A DNA stretch of 34,193 nucleotides from Proteiniphilum sp. (lineage in GTDB: Bacteria; Bacteroidota; Bacteroidia; Bacteroidales; Dysgonomonadaceae), in assembly GCA_015478855.1 (NCBI GenBank), contig JADMKJ010000014.1, forward strand, positions 10,110-44,302, written 5' to 3'. The position numbers and the translations under genes were made by a program. How positions within the stretch are numbered: the first letter of the stretch is position 1; each line of letters starts with the position of its first letter. The notes beneath the pieces were generated by a model, which saw only the letters and a program-made list of their open reading frames with translations, did not search any database and had not been told where the DNA came from. Positions 7,504-16,014 of the stretch are shown one piece after another.

Positions 7504-8847
7504 ATGACGACAAGAAGAAATTTTATCAGGAAAGTAACCATGGGCACAGTTGCAGTATCTGTTGGCGGTGTTTTACCCGGATTTAGCGCCAAAAGCTATA
7601 AGAATATTGTCGGAGCAAACGACAGAATCAGAATGGGTGCCATAGGAGTGAATGCAAGAGGGAGTGCGCTCACAGGAGGTTTTGCCAGAGAAAAGGGATG
7701 TGAAATTTCCTATGTTTGCGACGTGGATAGTAGAGCTTCAGCCAGATGCATCGCTGATGTTCAGAAGATCGCCGGGAACACACCAAAAGGCGAGAAAGAC
7801 ATACGCAAATTGCTTGAGATAAAAGATATGGATGCTGTTTTTATTGCCACACCCGAGCACTGGCATGCACCTGCTGCACTGATGGCAATGAAAGCCGGGA
7901 AACATGTATACCTGGAAAAACCTACCAGCCATAATCCCGCTGAAAACGAAATATTGAGAGAGGCTGTCAGGAAATACAAGGTGGTTGTCGCAACGGGAAT
8001 GCAGCGTAGATCATGGCCTAATGTAAGGAATGCGATTAATGAAATCCACGAAGGGATTATCGGAAACGTTTATTTTGGAAAAGCCTGGTATACCAATAAC
8101 AGAGCCTCTATTGGCAAAGGAAATATGGTGAGTGTTCCTGAATGGCTCGACTGGGAGTTATGGCAGGGACCCGCTCCACGCGTTAAAGACTATAAAGACA
8201 ATATACTGCACTATAACTGGCATTGGTTCTATCATTGGGGAACCGGAGAATCAGGCAACAACGCGGTACACTTCATAGACCTTCTTCGCTGGGGTATGGG
8301 GCTTACTTTTCCCACTCAAGTCAGCTCCATGGGTGGTAGGTATCGCTATGAGGATGACTGGCAATATCCAGATACCCAAGTGATTAATCTTGGATTCGGA
8401 GATAACAAGATGATTACCTGGGAAGGGAGAAGCTGTAATGGCAAGTCGATAGAGAGCTCATCGGTAGGTGCTTTGTTTCACGGAGAAAAAGGAACACTCC
8501 TTATCGGCGGGGGTAATGCCTATCAAATCTCAGACCTGAACAACAAAGTGATCAGGGATGTAAAAAGCGATATAGCGTTTCGTCCGGGAGATACCCGTAA
8601 CCCTTCACAGCAACTGGACGCTTTCCACTTTACCAATTTCCTCGACGCGATCAGAATCAACGCACCTCTCTATGCCGATCTCCATGAAGGAGCGATAAGC
8701 ACCACCCTGACATTACTGGGCAATATCTCTCAACGTACACAATCTACCTTGAAAACCGATCCGGTCAATGGGCATATCCTCGAAAACAAGGCAGCTTCGA
8801 GACTATGGAGCAGGCAATATGAAAAAGGCTGGGAGATGAAACTCTGA
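7504..8847 (+). CDS. Tat-exported Gfo/Idh/MocA family oxidoreductase
   Basis: This 447-residue protein starts with a twin-arginine signal (MTTRRNFIRKV, then a mild hydrophobic stretch to about residue 30), as in periplasmic glucose-fructose-oxidoreductase-like enzymes that are exported folded with tightly bound NAD(P). A Rossmann domain follows (GAIGVNARGS at 45-54; CDVDSRA), with the conserved EKP motif at 138-140 (YLEKPTSHNP), where the lysine takes part in sugar oxidation. The C-terminal part is the usual alpha/beta substrate domain with many tryptophans (WYTNNRAS, PEWLDWELWQGPAPR). It likely oxidises or epimerises a sugar or cyclitol in the periplasm. It is the only plus-strand gene next to the minus-strand glycan cluster, has its own promoter (7452-7481), and converges with the GH36-like gene at 8976. 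The substrate is unknown. Confidence 0.9.
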   Translation: MTTRRNFIRKVTMGTVAVSVGGVLPGFSAKSYKNIVGANDRIRMGAIGVNARGSALTGGFAREKGCEISYVCDVDSRASARCIADVQKIAGNTPKGEKDIRKLLEIKDMDAVFIATPEHWHAPAALMAMKAGKHVYLEKPTSHNPAENEILREAVRKYKVVVATGMQRRSWPNVRNAINEIHEGIIGNVYFGKAWYTNNRASIGKGNMVSVPEWLDWELWQGPAPRVKDYKDNILHYNWHWFYHWGTGESGNNAVHFIDLLRWGMGLTFPTQVSSMGGRYRYEDDWQYPDTQVINLGFGDNKMITWEGRSCNGKSIESSSVGALFHGEKGTLLIGGGNAYQISDLNNKVIRDVKSDIAFRPGDTRNPSQQLDAFHFTNFLDAIRINAPLYADLHEGAISTTLTLLGNISQRTQSTLKTDPVNGHILENKAASRLWSRQYEKGWEMKL

Positions 8848-8941
8848 GGATTCTTCGCCGTTAACCTGTAAAAATGTTCTTAGAATCAGGGCAAAAAGGA
8901 AAAGAATCAAAAGATGTTAGCTCCAACACAACCTCATCAAA

Positions 8942-8986
8942 CGGTAAAGTAAACTCAATTGATTAAATTGTTTTTTTACTTTACCG
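8942..8986. terminator. Convergent-gene hairpin, probable terminator
   Basis: CGGTAAAGTAAA (8942-8953) is matched by TTTACTTTACCG (8975-8986), a perfect 12-bp inverted repeat. Nested inside are CAATT (8956-8960) and AATTG (8966-8970), followed by T7 (8971-8977). The inner stem plus T-tract could terminate the plus-strand oxidoreductase gene. The outer arm includes the stop codon of the minus-strand GH36-like gene (8976-8978). It is AT-rich, so its strength is uncertain. Confidence 0.55.
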
Positions 8987-10964
8987 AATAGGCATAGACT
9001 TCAAAGCTATTATTCTCAGGAAGAGAAAAAGTGAGTGTCCCTGACCTACCGACCTTTTGTCGGGATGCCGCTTTATGCCCGAACAATGGTTGTAAAACCA
9101 CTTCACACCCTTCTTCCAGGAAAGTTTCGATTGTTTTCGTAGGTTCATCATTATTTTCCCTGAAAAGAATAAAATAGCCTCTGTCATGATGTATCGACTG
9201 AAATCCGGTCCAAGATCTACCATTGGGTTCATCACCCACAGGAAAAGTACTTCCATTCTGCAGATCGAACTGAATCTCACGATACTTTTTGATTAAACGT
9301 TCATTATCCAAAGCAGCATCCGGGAGATCAGTAGCATCAAAGAAAGCAAGTGGCTGGGCAACCATGGTGATTGCAAAAAGATAATCGAAGGAATAGGCTG
9401 CCGGAGCAAAGCGGTCTCCCGCCGGATATTTATCCTGATTTTTCCATTTATTCAGGAATTCAAACTGAAGTCTCTCTGGTGCTACATAATGTGACAACAT
9501 CCATAGATTCCTCAATGTATGAAAAGGATAGTAGGTCCCGAACTGTGTATATCTGTTCTCAACAAACAGATTTCCCGTTTCATTCATGTAGAAGTAACCT
9601 CCCCGGGGACCGTTCGTGATGTCGAGATTAAACACGACTTTATAATCGGTTTCTTTGAGGACTTTATCGTACATTTTCCTCAGGTTGATTTCAGCCATTT
9701 TTGAGGGTATCTTCTGTCCGTCAATCTTAAAAATCCTGACGCCATGATTCTTATACAGATTGATCAGTGCATCCGCATCTTCCTCCCATGCCCCGTTGTT
9801 ATTGTGAAATTTGGGAACAAAATAAAGACAAAGCTCCACTCCCATTTTTCTGCCATATGCGATCAGTGGTCCAAAGCCATTGGGGAAAAGGGTATTTTTG
9901 GGTACCCATGCATCAATGCTTTTGGTCGTTTTGTCTTTTATCCCTTCCTGCCAACCCCAGTCGAGCTGAAAATGTGTGATTCCGATAGAGGAACAGGCCT
10001 TCATCTGTTCCTTACAGAATGACTCGGTAAGTCGATCTAATTTACCCCGATCGCCCCAGGTATTCATCACAATCATATTTTCTCTTCCTTTCTGAAATGT
10101 CCGGGTATTCTTTTGATAAGTACGTAATGCCAGCAATCGGGCATTATTGCTACCATCATATACACCCACCACAGCGCCGTAAGCTTTCACCCACTCTCCG
10201 TCCATCTTCTGCAAGTCTACCGGATGTACACCCAATCCTGTCACTTTGATTGTTCCGTAGTTCGTTTCAAAATCATGTCCGGGATAATGTAACTGATTAA
10301 TGGAGCAGGGAGCCTCTTTAAGAAGGAACAGACCTGTGCCATCTTCCAGGTTATGTGCGAAAAGTAAATTTCCTCTGTAATAGCTGTTTGTTTTGTAGGA
10401 TAGACGGGATGTTTTTTCTATGAATGTGTTATGCTCGTCAGAGGTGTCAAAAAACTCTATTGCTTCCATTCGCCAGTGTTTACCGGGTAAAGAGAGCTGA
10501 TCAATCACCTCGTTTTGACTGATATTCCAATCAGCGGCAAGGGAGAGAGATTTAAAATAGGTATCAGCCGCAATTGCAGGACAATCAGGATAAACGCGGA
10601 AAGCTCTTCTGATATATAACTGTCCGATTTGATATTCAACGTTTACCAATAGATGAGCGGAAGTAATTGAGGTCTCTTCCTGAATGGTCGAGCTCCATAT
10701 TCCCTTTACTGCTGCTTTTGAAATTCCCGGAATATATAAATCAATTGTTTTTTGCTGATTCAACCATATCTTACCATTCTCCTTATCATGAATACTGAGC
10801 GTGATCAACTGCCCGTCATTCCATAAGAAATTACGTTCAATAAGGCTGTTACCGATGGAAAGAATACCGGAATCGAGCCTGGCATAACAATCGTCTACTG
10901 AAGCGCTGAGATAGAACGTAAAGAAATAGAGTAACACAGCCAGAGTGAAGTGTTTATAATGCAT
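8976..10964 (-). CDS. GH36-like protein (clan GH-D fold), acid/base residue apparently lost
   Basis: This 662-residue secreted protein (signal peptide to about residue 22; start at the ATG in front of HYKHFTLAVLLYFF, upstream TTG rejected) has an N-terminal beta-sandwich (about 25-290) and a TIM barrel (about 295-560) like GH36 alpha-galactosidases. MNTWGDRG opens the barrel, FQLDWGWQ has D335, and FKIDG holds D415, the expected nucleophile. About 60 residues later, where GH36 enzymes carry the acid/base aspartate, it reads RYTQFG (Q474). The paralogue at 20163-22241 has RYTDFG there and FQIDDGWQ at the other site. So D becomes Q and D becomes W in this copy. It may be inactive, use a different mechanism, or bind glycan only. 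It is the last gene of the minus-strand cluster, 110 bp after the fusion gene. Confidence 0.75.
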   Translation of the reverse strand: MHYKHFTLAVLLYFFTFYLSASVDDCYARLDSGILSIGNSLIERNFLWNDGQLITLSIHDKENGKIWLNQQKTIDLYIPGISKAAVKGIWSSTIQEETSITSAHLLVNVEYQIGQLYIRRAFRVYPDCPAIAADTYFKSLSLAADWNISQNEVIDQLSLPGKHWRMEAIEFFDTSDEHNTFIEKTSRLSYKTNSYYRGNLLFAHNLEDGTGLFLLKEAPCSINQLHYPGHDFETNYGTIKVTGLGVHPVDLQKMDGEWVKAYGAVVGVYDGSNNARLLALRTYQKNTRTFQKGRENMIVMNTWGDRGKLDRLTESFCKEQMKACSSIGITHFQLDWGWQEGIKDKTTKSIDAWVPKNTLFPNGFGPLIAYGRKMGVELCLYFVPKFHNNNGAWEEDADALINLYKNHGVRIFKIDGQKIPSKMAEINLRKMYDKVLKETDYKVVFNLDITNGPRGGYFYMNETGNLFVENRYTQFGTYYPFHTLRNLWMLSHYVAPERLQFEFLNKWKNQDKYPAGDRFAPAAYSFDYLFAITMVAQPLAFFDATDLPDAALDNERLIKKYREIQFDLQNGSTFPVGDEPNGRSWTGFQSIHHDRGYFILFRENNDEPTKTIETFLEEGCEVVLQPLFGHKAASRQKVGRSGTLTFSLPENNSFEVYAYSVK

Positions 10965-11001
10965 AATTAAGATTTGTCGACGTTTAGTAATGGATTCTAT
11001 G

Positions 11002-11036
11002 GTTCTCAAATGAGAACTATCTCCTTATTTAGGAGA
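11002..11036. promoter_or_regulatory. Two adjacent palindromes before a GH36-like gene
   Basis: GTTCTCA (11002-11008) and TGAGAAC (11011-11017) form a 16-bp near-continuous palindrome with a 2-base centre, too tight for a hairpin and more like a protein-binding site. Next to it TCTCCT (11020-11025) and AGGAGA (11031-11036) form a 5-base-loop hairpin. Both lie in the 110-bp gap between the fusion gene (stop at 11075) and the GH36-like start (10964). No T-tract follows on the minus strand. Role as operator or RNA structure is inferred. Confidence 0.3.
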
Positions 11037-11074
11037 ATCAGGGTAACAGAGAGCAACCGTTATTCATACGCCTA

Positions 11075-13459
11075 TCATTTTAAATAGTGGTCGATGAAGT
11101 GATATGCCTGCTCTCTGACATCTGCGGGAAAATCGTGTCCTACTGCGGGATATACAACCTCTATCTGATTCTCTTCATTCATGAAACGATAGACCTCTCT
11201 GACATGACTGATCCCTTTTCTAACACCTTCAACAGAAAAGTTGAGGTCATACACCGGAGAATTGGAAAAAAAAGGTCTTGGAGCGATTGCAGCAATAATC
11301 TCATCAAAATCAAAAGGAATTTTCGCTGCATCGAGATGGTATTTATCTTGTATTAGGGGCATATACCGTTCCTGGGCCCACGGGCCAAGTCGACCTCCAT
11401 GAAGTGTTGTCACATTTTCACCCGCATTATAATAATCCAACAGCGTCCAGCCACAACTTGAGACGACGACTTGAATTCTGGGATCAAAAGCCGCAACAAA
11501 AAGAGCATTATGACCTCCCAGGGAATGCCCGATTACGCCTATTCTCTTTTTGTCGACGTAAGGAAGAGTCTGTAACAGATCAATACAGGATATGTGGTTG
11601 AATATACCCTTCATCGTACCCGAATCATACCGGTCCTGCGAGAAGTCATAGTTTTTCAACTCTCCCATACTCGGATAATCCGGCGCGATTACCACATACC
11701 CTCTCTCCGCCAATTCTTTGGCATAGGCCCTGTTTTTTATATTCGTCATACCGTCAATTATCATTTTTCCATCATTGCCCGTTCCATGCAGGGCCAGTAT
11801 GGCAGGTGATATTTTGGATGCACCTTTGGGGCGGTATAAATAGGCGAAAACATTTTCTTGGGGAGCCACTTCAAAATGGATGGAGTAACGGGTATAATCC
11901 TCATATTCTGTTGTATCCGTATACACAACATGAATTCTTCTCTTTTGGCTTCGGGGCAGTTTCCCCATTACTATCTGCATATTATTCAGGATTTCTTCTC
12001 TCTTTCTGTTCCATTCTTTGAGGTTGGTTACAGGAACGGGATTACCTATATGATCAGTGTAAGTAAGCAGATCATTGATGCGGGGCCGCATGCTTGTGGT
12101 TAAAAGATTTTCCATGCTTTTCATAATTAACCGTTCCGATTCGTAGGTGACCGGACTGGATTCAATCTCATACCCCCCTTCCTTATAAGCTTCCTCAGTG
12201 CCAATATAAAAAGGGCCATAATCACCATATGCCGCCATAGCAACAAAATGGTCCGGAGCCATTTTTTTTGCAGCCAGCTGATACTCTACAAACAACTCAC
12301 CCGGCATAAACAATATCCGGGCATCATGAATCCGTAAGCAGGCTGTTTCAATTCCTTTACCTGCTATTCTTCTATTATACCATCCCAAACGGCCCATGTT
12401 GTTCGCAAGCAAACGGCTATTCATCTGAAACATGGTTTTTTCTATCTCTTTTACTTTCTCTTGATAGGGAAGAAAGAGATTTTCGGTCTCCCAACCCATA
12501 TCTTCTGGACCGATCTTATGTTTTTTCGTGCTGCGCCATGCCCGCTCCATCCCATCTGCCAATCGTTCTGCAAGTACCAGACGGGTTTCATGACTTCCGT
12601 CATTGTATTTCCCGGCGGCGATGTTCCCTCCGGCACCGTTAAAATGGACATGCAGGGCATCCGGCACAGCCAGTTGTCGCATGTAGCGCGCAATACCGGG
12701 AAAATCTGGACTGGTAGTCTTTGTCAGGTAATAGCTTTGCGGATGTGTGGCATAGAAACTTAATACTGCGAGGGGTGTATCATTGTTCCAGAAGCTTACA
12801 AGCGAGACCTCGGGATCGATTAATCCTTCCGGCATGGAACGAAGAAGCGAATCATTACTTGCTGATCCGCGCATCTTTACAATACGTCCATTCTCCTTAT
12901 AAATTCTTCTGTTGGAGGCAACCTCAATCACATCAGCGCTGCCCAGACCGATATCCGTCACCTCTTTAATATCTTTGAGAGAGGTCCGTATAGACTCCTG
13001 CAGCTTCACGATAAGCTCCCTTGCAAAAGTACCATCAAAACATCCGGGAGGGAGATTGTTCTCTTTCAGCATCTTTTCCGCGGTAAAGTCGCAAATAGGG
13101 GCATCGTGTTGGTGGACCGTATGGATGACCACTCTGTTTGGAATGGTTCCGGCGGCTTCTGCCAATGCTTCCTTAAAAAGATCCTGTGACTCGTTGGAGA
13201 TACCGATCCAGTCAATAGCGCACATCACTATCGGGTCACCGTTACCTACCAGCACAATACCTTTTGCTCTGATGGTAAGATCGCCCGAATTGATCATGGG
13301 ATCATAGGTCAGCTGGCTACCAACAGGAGGAGTGGCGTCTACATCAAATACCGCAATTCCGACACCCTCATCCTGGGGAGAAGAATACGCAGTAGCCATT
13401 GGGAATGTAGTCATTACCATTCCAAACAAGAAAAGTAAGATGGTCGATTGATATTTCAT
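11075..13459 (-). CDS. Fusion: neutral-ceramidase-family domain plus alpha/beta hydrolase
   Basis: This 794-residue exported protein (signal peptide to about residue 25) joins two enzyme domains. Residues about 30-455 resemble the neutral/alkaline ceramidase family N-terminal fold: HTVHQHDAP (H113, H116, H118), ATHPQSYY (H239), SPDFPG, FNGAGGN. The nucleophilic serine of true ceramidases, in a GDVSPN-type motif, is replaced (GGNIAA, A281). Residues about 480-794 are a dienelactone-hydrolase/acetyl-xylan-esterase-like alpha/beta hydrolase with LALHGTGNDG (oxyanion region), nucleophile S646 in GHSLGGH, H775 in VGHDFP and a candidate acid D738. The second half looks catalytically complete, so esterase or deacetylase activity on a glycan is the better guess. 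It lies between an unknown TIM-barrel lipoprotein gene and a GH36-like gene in the cluster. Fusion seems genuine: no stop, shift or internal start is seen. Confidence 0.8.
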   Translation of the reverse strand: MKYQSTILLFLFGMVMTTFPMATAYSSPQDEGVGIAVFDVDATPPVGSQLTYDPMINSGDLTIRAKGIVLVGNGDPIVMCAIDWIGISNESQDLFKEALAEAAGTIPNRVVIHTVHQHDAPICDFTAEKMLKENNLPPGCFDGTFARELIVKLQESIRTSLKDIKEVTDIGLGSADVIEVASNRRIYKENGRIVKMRGSASNDSLLRSMPEGLIDPEVSLVSFWNNDTPLAVLSFYATHPQSYYLTKTTSPDFPGIARYMRQLAVPDALHVHFNGAGGNIAAGKYNDGSHETRLVLAERLADGMERAWRSTKKHKIGPEDMGWETENLFLPYQEKVKEIEKTMFQMNSRLLANNMGRLGWYNRRIAGKGIETACLRIHDARILFMPGELFVEYQLAAKKMAPDHFVAMAAYGDYGPFYIGTEEAYKEGGYEIESSPVTYESERLIMKSMENLLTTSMRPRINDLLTYTDHIGNPVPVTNLKEWNRKREEILNNMQIVMGKLPRSQKRRIHVVYTDTTEYEDYTRYSIHFEVAPQENVFAYLYRPKGASKISPAILALHGTGNDGKMIIDGMTNIKNRAYAKELAERGYVVIAPDYPSMGELKNYDFSQDRYDSGTMKGIFNHISCIDLLQTLPYVDKKRIGVIGHSLGGHNALFVAAFDPRIQVVVSSCGWTLLDYYNAGENVTTLHGGRLGPWAQERYMPLIQDKYHLDAAKIPFDFDEIIAAIAPRPFFSNSPVYDLNFSVEGVRKGISHVREVYRFMNEENQIEVVYPAVGHDFPADVREQAYHFIDHYLK

Positions 13460-13566
13460 TGTTTCTGATTTTTTCGTATCATTTAATCTGAATCTTTTTA
13501 TAAATGTGCTGTCTGTATTGTGTGGATGATCTTGTCATTTATCACAGAGTCCGAATCAATATGCTC

Positions 13567-14985
13567 TCACTTCAGGTTTGTCACAATAGTTTCCAGTGGT
13601 GCCAACTTCAATGCAATGCCTTTTTGAGGCTCAATAGTGATGGTATCGGTCTTACTCGTATTGGAGGCTATGATATATTTTTCTTTGTTGTTTCCTTTAA
13701 TTACGATATGTTTATCTCCTTCAATAACTCTCTCAACCGTATTAAGCTTTATTATTTCAAGATTGTCATTCAGCTCCTCCATAACAGGCAATAGCTCATC
13801 GAACACTTCGGGTATTTTTGACCAGTCGTTCCAGAAAAGAATACCTGTTGCACCATGGATGATGGCTGTATATATCTGACACTTCACGTTCACAAGATAT
13901 TGTTCAGGCGTCACATTTCCGGGTTTAGCATAACCATTTCCATCGAAATAGAGCCAGAGAGGGACTTTCTCCCCCAGTCCTGCCCTTAATGCGTCGACGG
14001 TCAATCCGGCAAGTACCGGATGCGCATAGAAATCCCTGAAGGCATTGATACCGAAGACATCTCCGTTCCCGCTATAGTCGCCGGCAATAATTTTCGTGTT
14101 CTCATACCAGATTCTTTTCAGCGATTCGAAATCATAATTGCTGTAAGAATAATTTCCCTTTTTAAATTGATATACCGGTGTGCCATCGTAAGCCTGATAA
14201 AAACCGAGCAGTGGTAATTTGCATTCGCGTGCCTCTTTGCTCAGCAAGTCGTAAGGAGGGTCTTCCGGCATCTTTTCATTGGTTTTCAGGTAGCGCTGTT
14301 CGAAAAGATGGGTGCTTCCTTTAGCGTGACCCAACAGATCTACATACACCAGTGCATCCGGATCATGTTCTTTTAATCTTTGGGTGATCAGAGATCCTAC
14401 CGCAGGTGGTACGGCCCATTTGCTAACTCCCCCCAGGGCTATTTCATCTATATGGGAAAAAATATATTTATCGTTGGTACGTTTATCGAGTAACGTCAAA
14501 ATCTGGGAATCGAGATATTGAACAAAAGCAGGATTATTCACTTCGCTCTTCAGAAATTGACTCCGATAATAATCTTTGTCATCACCTTTCGGTAGAGTGA
14601 CAAATCTGTCAAGATACGCATGAAGCATTGGCGAAAATGGATTCATAACATGAATCTTTTCCGACATGTAATCTTTCTCCAGTCCCGAAGTAACGAATAC
14701 CATATTGAATGGCGATGTGCGTTCTCTGAAAAGCTGTGCATTCTGAAGGCAGTCAAGCGAGTCGGCATGAGCCTCTTTGGTGAAAGTATAGCCGGGAACA
14801 TGCCATGTGCCGATGGCAAAAAAGCGTTCTTCCAGATTCTTTTCATTCTTCATCAGTAACCAACCCTGATTATCGGTGCTCCAGGATGTCGCTCCGGACG
14901 CACTGTTCTCACTGTTTGTACATGCCGACAAACAAAAGAGTGAAAGGAAGGTCACGGTCAGTGTGGCTATTCTGAAGAGATGCAT
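13567..14985 (-). CDS. TIM-barrel glycosidase-like lipoprotein, family not recognised
   Basis: This 472-residue protein has a lipobox (LSAC, lipidated C22). It then shows features of a glycoside-hydrolase TIM barrel: FAIGTWHVPG near 56-65, FSHIDEIALGGVSKWAVPP with D180 and E181 at a strand end, a VYVDLLGH strand, and a late QIYTAIIHGATGILFWNDW segment like the last strand of GH42- or GH5-type barrels. A small beta-rich C-terminus (from about 425) carries IASNTSKTDTITIEP, like the end domain of such enzymes. E181 is a candidate catalytic acid. I cannot assign a CAZy family. It is 107 bp upstream of the fusion gene and about 100 bp downstream of another unknown lipoprotein, with a hairpin (15019-15056) between them. 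Located at the membrane, facing outwards or periplasmic. Confidence 0.7.
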   Translation of the reverse strand: MHLFRIATLTVTFLSLFCLSACTNSENSASGATSWSTDNQGWLLMKNEKNLEERFFAIGTWHVPGYTFTKEAHADSLDCLQNAQLFRERTSPFNMVFVTSGLEKDYMSEKIHVMNPFSPMLHAYLDRFVTLPKGDDKDYYRSQFLKSEVNNPAFVQYLDSQILTLLDKRTNDKYIFSHIDEIALGGVSKWAVPPAVGSLITQRLKEHDPDALVYVDLLGHAKGSTHLFEQRYLKTNEKMPEDPPYDLLSKEARECKLPLLGFYQAYDGTPVYQFKKGNYSYSNYDFESLKRIWYENTKIIAGDYSGNGDVFGINAFRDFYAHPVLAGLTVDALRAGLGEKVPLWLYFDGNGYAKPGNVTPEQYLVNVKCQIYTAIIHGATGILFWNDWSKIPEVFDELLPVMEELNDNLEIIKLNTVERVIEGDKHIVIKGNNKEKYIIASNTSKTDTITIEPQKGIALKLAPLETIVTNLK

Positions 14986-15018
14986 TGTTGTATATATTTA
15001 AAATGTAGTATTCTAAAG

Positions 15019-15056
15019 CCAACCCTGTTACAAAATTTTATTGCGGACAGGGTTGG
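15019..15056. other. Perfect 10-bp inverted repeat between two lipoprotein genes
   Basis: CCAACCCTGT (15019-15028) is matched by ACAGGGTTGG (15047-15056) with an 18-base loop. In the minus-strand transcript it would form a GC-rich hairpin just after the stop at 15087 and before the start at 14985. No T-tract follows, so it is more likely a processing or stability element, or an attenuator, than a full terminator. Confidence 0.6.
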
Positions 15057-15086
15057 AGAGAAATAACTTCATAGCACACAGGGTCG

Positions 15087-15983
15087 CTATTTATTAGAGA
15101 ACGCAGCCTTCACTATCTGGTACTTCTCAGCATCACTAACAGGATTGGGATGCGTATAGATAAGCACACCATCGGCATGCTCCCTCCCTCTCCGGATCAC
15201 CTCTTCCACATAAGATGGTGTAGAGGCGCCCAATCTGGAATGAGCGGTCAGATATACATCGATATAGATCGGCATCTCCCCGTTGAAGAGTGTCCTTAAT
15301 CTTTCGATTTCAGCATCTACCAATGAACCATTCTTGAGATTTCCACCCTCCGATTCTGCTCTGTAAGGAAATAGGAGCCCATCTAAATAGGGTGCGTAGT
15401 TTTTCGCGAAATCAGGGGTGATCTGCCTGTAGTAAGAGCAGGGGATAAACTGAAGCGAAGGATTTATTCTGTCAATTTCATCCATCATCTTGCCAAGATA
15501 CTCAGGGGTATAAGTCTTGAGGTTATGGACAAAATCATCAATGCTGAACACCACCAGATTGGGATACTGCAGGCTCAATTTTGCTATCTCTTCCGACCAT
15601 TTGATATAATCAAGGCCATAAGGTTCCGAGCTCCATTTCGCTATTGGCTTTGACTCCGACGGTGGAACTAAAGAGACCCATACAGCGATCCTGTTTTTCA
15701 AAGCCATGGGCAGAAAAAGCTGCAGATCAGCCCAGTCATTTTCGTTCTGCCATATCAGCCAGTTGTAGGTGTTTGCATTCAGATCTTTCAATTGCTCCAT
15801 CAGTTTGTCGATATCTGCTCTTCCATTATCGAGCCTGGGTAAACCTGCATAGGTTCCGAGTATCATTTTCTCTTCACGGGAGAATTTGAATGTATCTTCC
15901 GACAACCTCCCGGTAGATCCACAGCCTGAGAAAAACAGCGCAAGGAGTGTAGCAAGAATCGTAATAAATAGTATTTTTTTCAT
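15087..15983 (-). CDS. Small TIM-barrel-like lipoprotein, unknown function
   Basis: This 298-residue protein has a lipobox (FFSGC, C21). The rest alternates short hydrophobic strands and amphipathic helices as a TIM barrel does: MILGTYAGLPR, NTYNWLIWQN, IAVWVSLVPPS, LVVFSIDDFVHN with D149 and D150 at a strand end, FIPCSYYRQ, GLLFPYRAES, IYIDVYLTAHS and GVLIYTHPN. The paired aspartates and the tyrosine and histidine residues at strand ends suggest a glycosidase-like active site. I do not recognise the family. It lies 31 bp after the beta-propeller gene in the same direction, so it is in the same transcript. Confidence 0.7.
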   Translation of the reverse strand: MKKILFITILATLLALFFSGCGSTGRLSEDTFKFSREEKMILGTYAGLPRLDNGRADIDKLMEQLKDLNANTYNWLIWQNENDWADLQLFLPMALKNRIAVWVSLVPPSESKPIAKWSSEPYGLDYIKWSEEIAKLSLQYPNLVVFSIDDFVHNLKTYTPEYLGKMMDEIDRINPSLQFIPCSYYRQITPDFAKNYAPYLDGLLFPYRAESEGGNLKNGSLVDAEIERLRTLFNGEMPIYIDVYLTAHSRLGASTPSYVEEVIRRGREHADGVLIYTHPNPVSDAEKYQIVKAAFSNK

Positions 15984-16014
15984 AGGGAATCTGTTAAGAA
16001 GGCATGTCCCTCTA

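Noticed and set aside
7314-7586. Open frame of 90 codons on the plus strand after sucD
   Set aside because: Its ATG lies in the 3' arm of the sucD terminator and it overlaps the start of the Tat-type oxidoreductase in another frame; the protein has no recognisable features.
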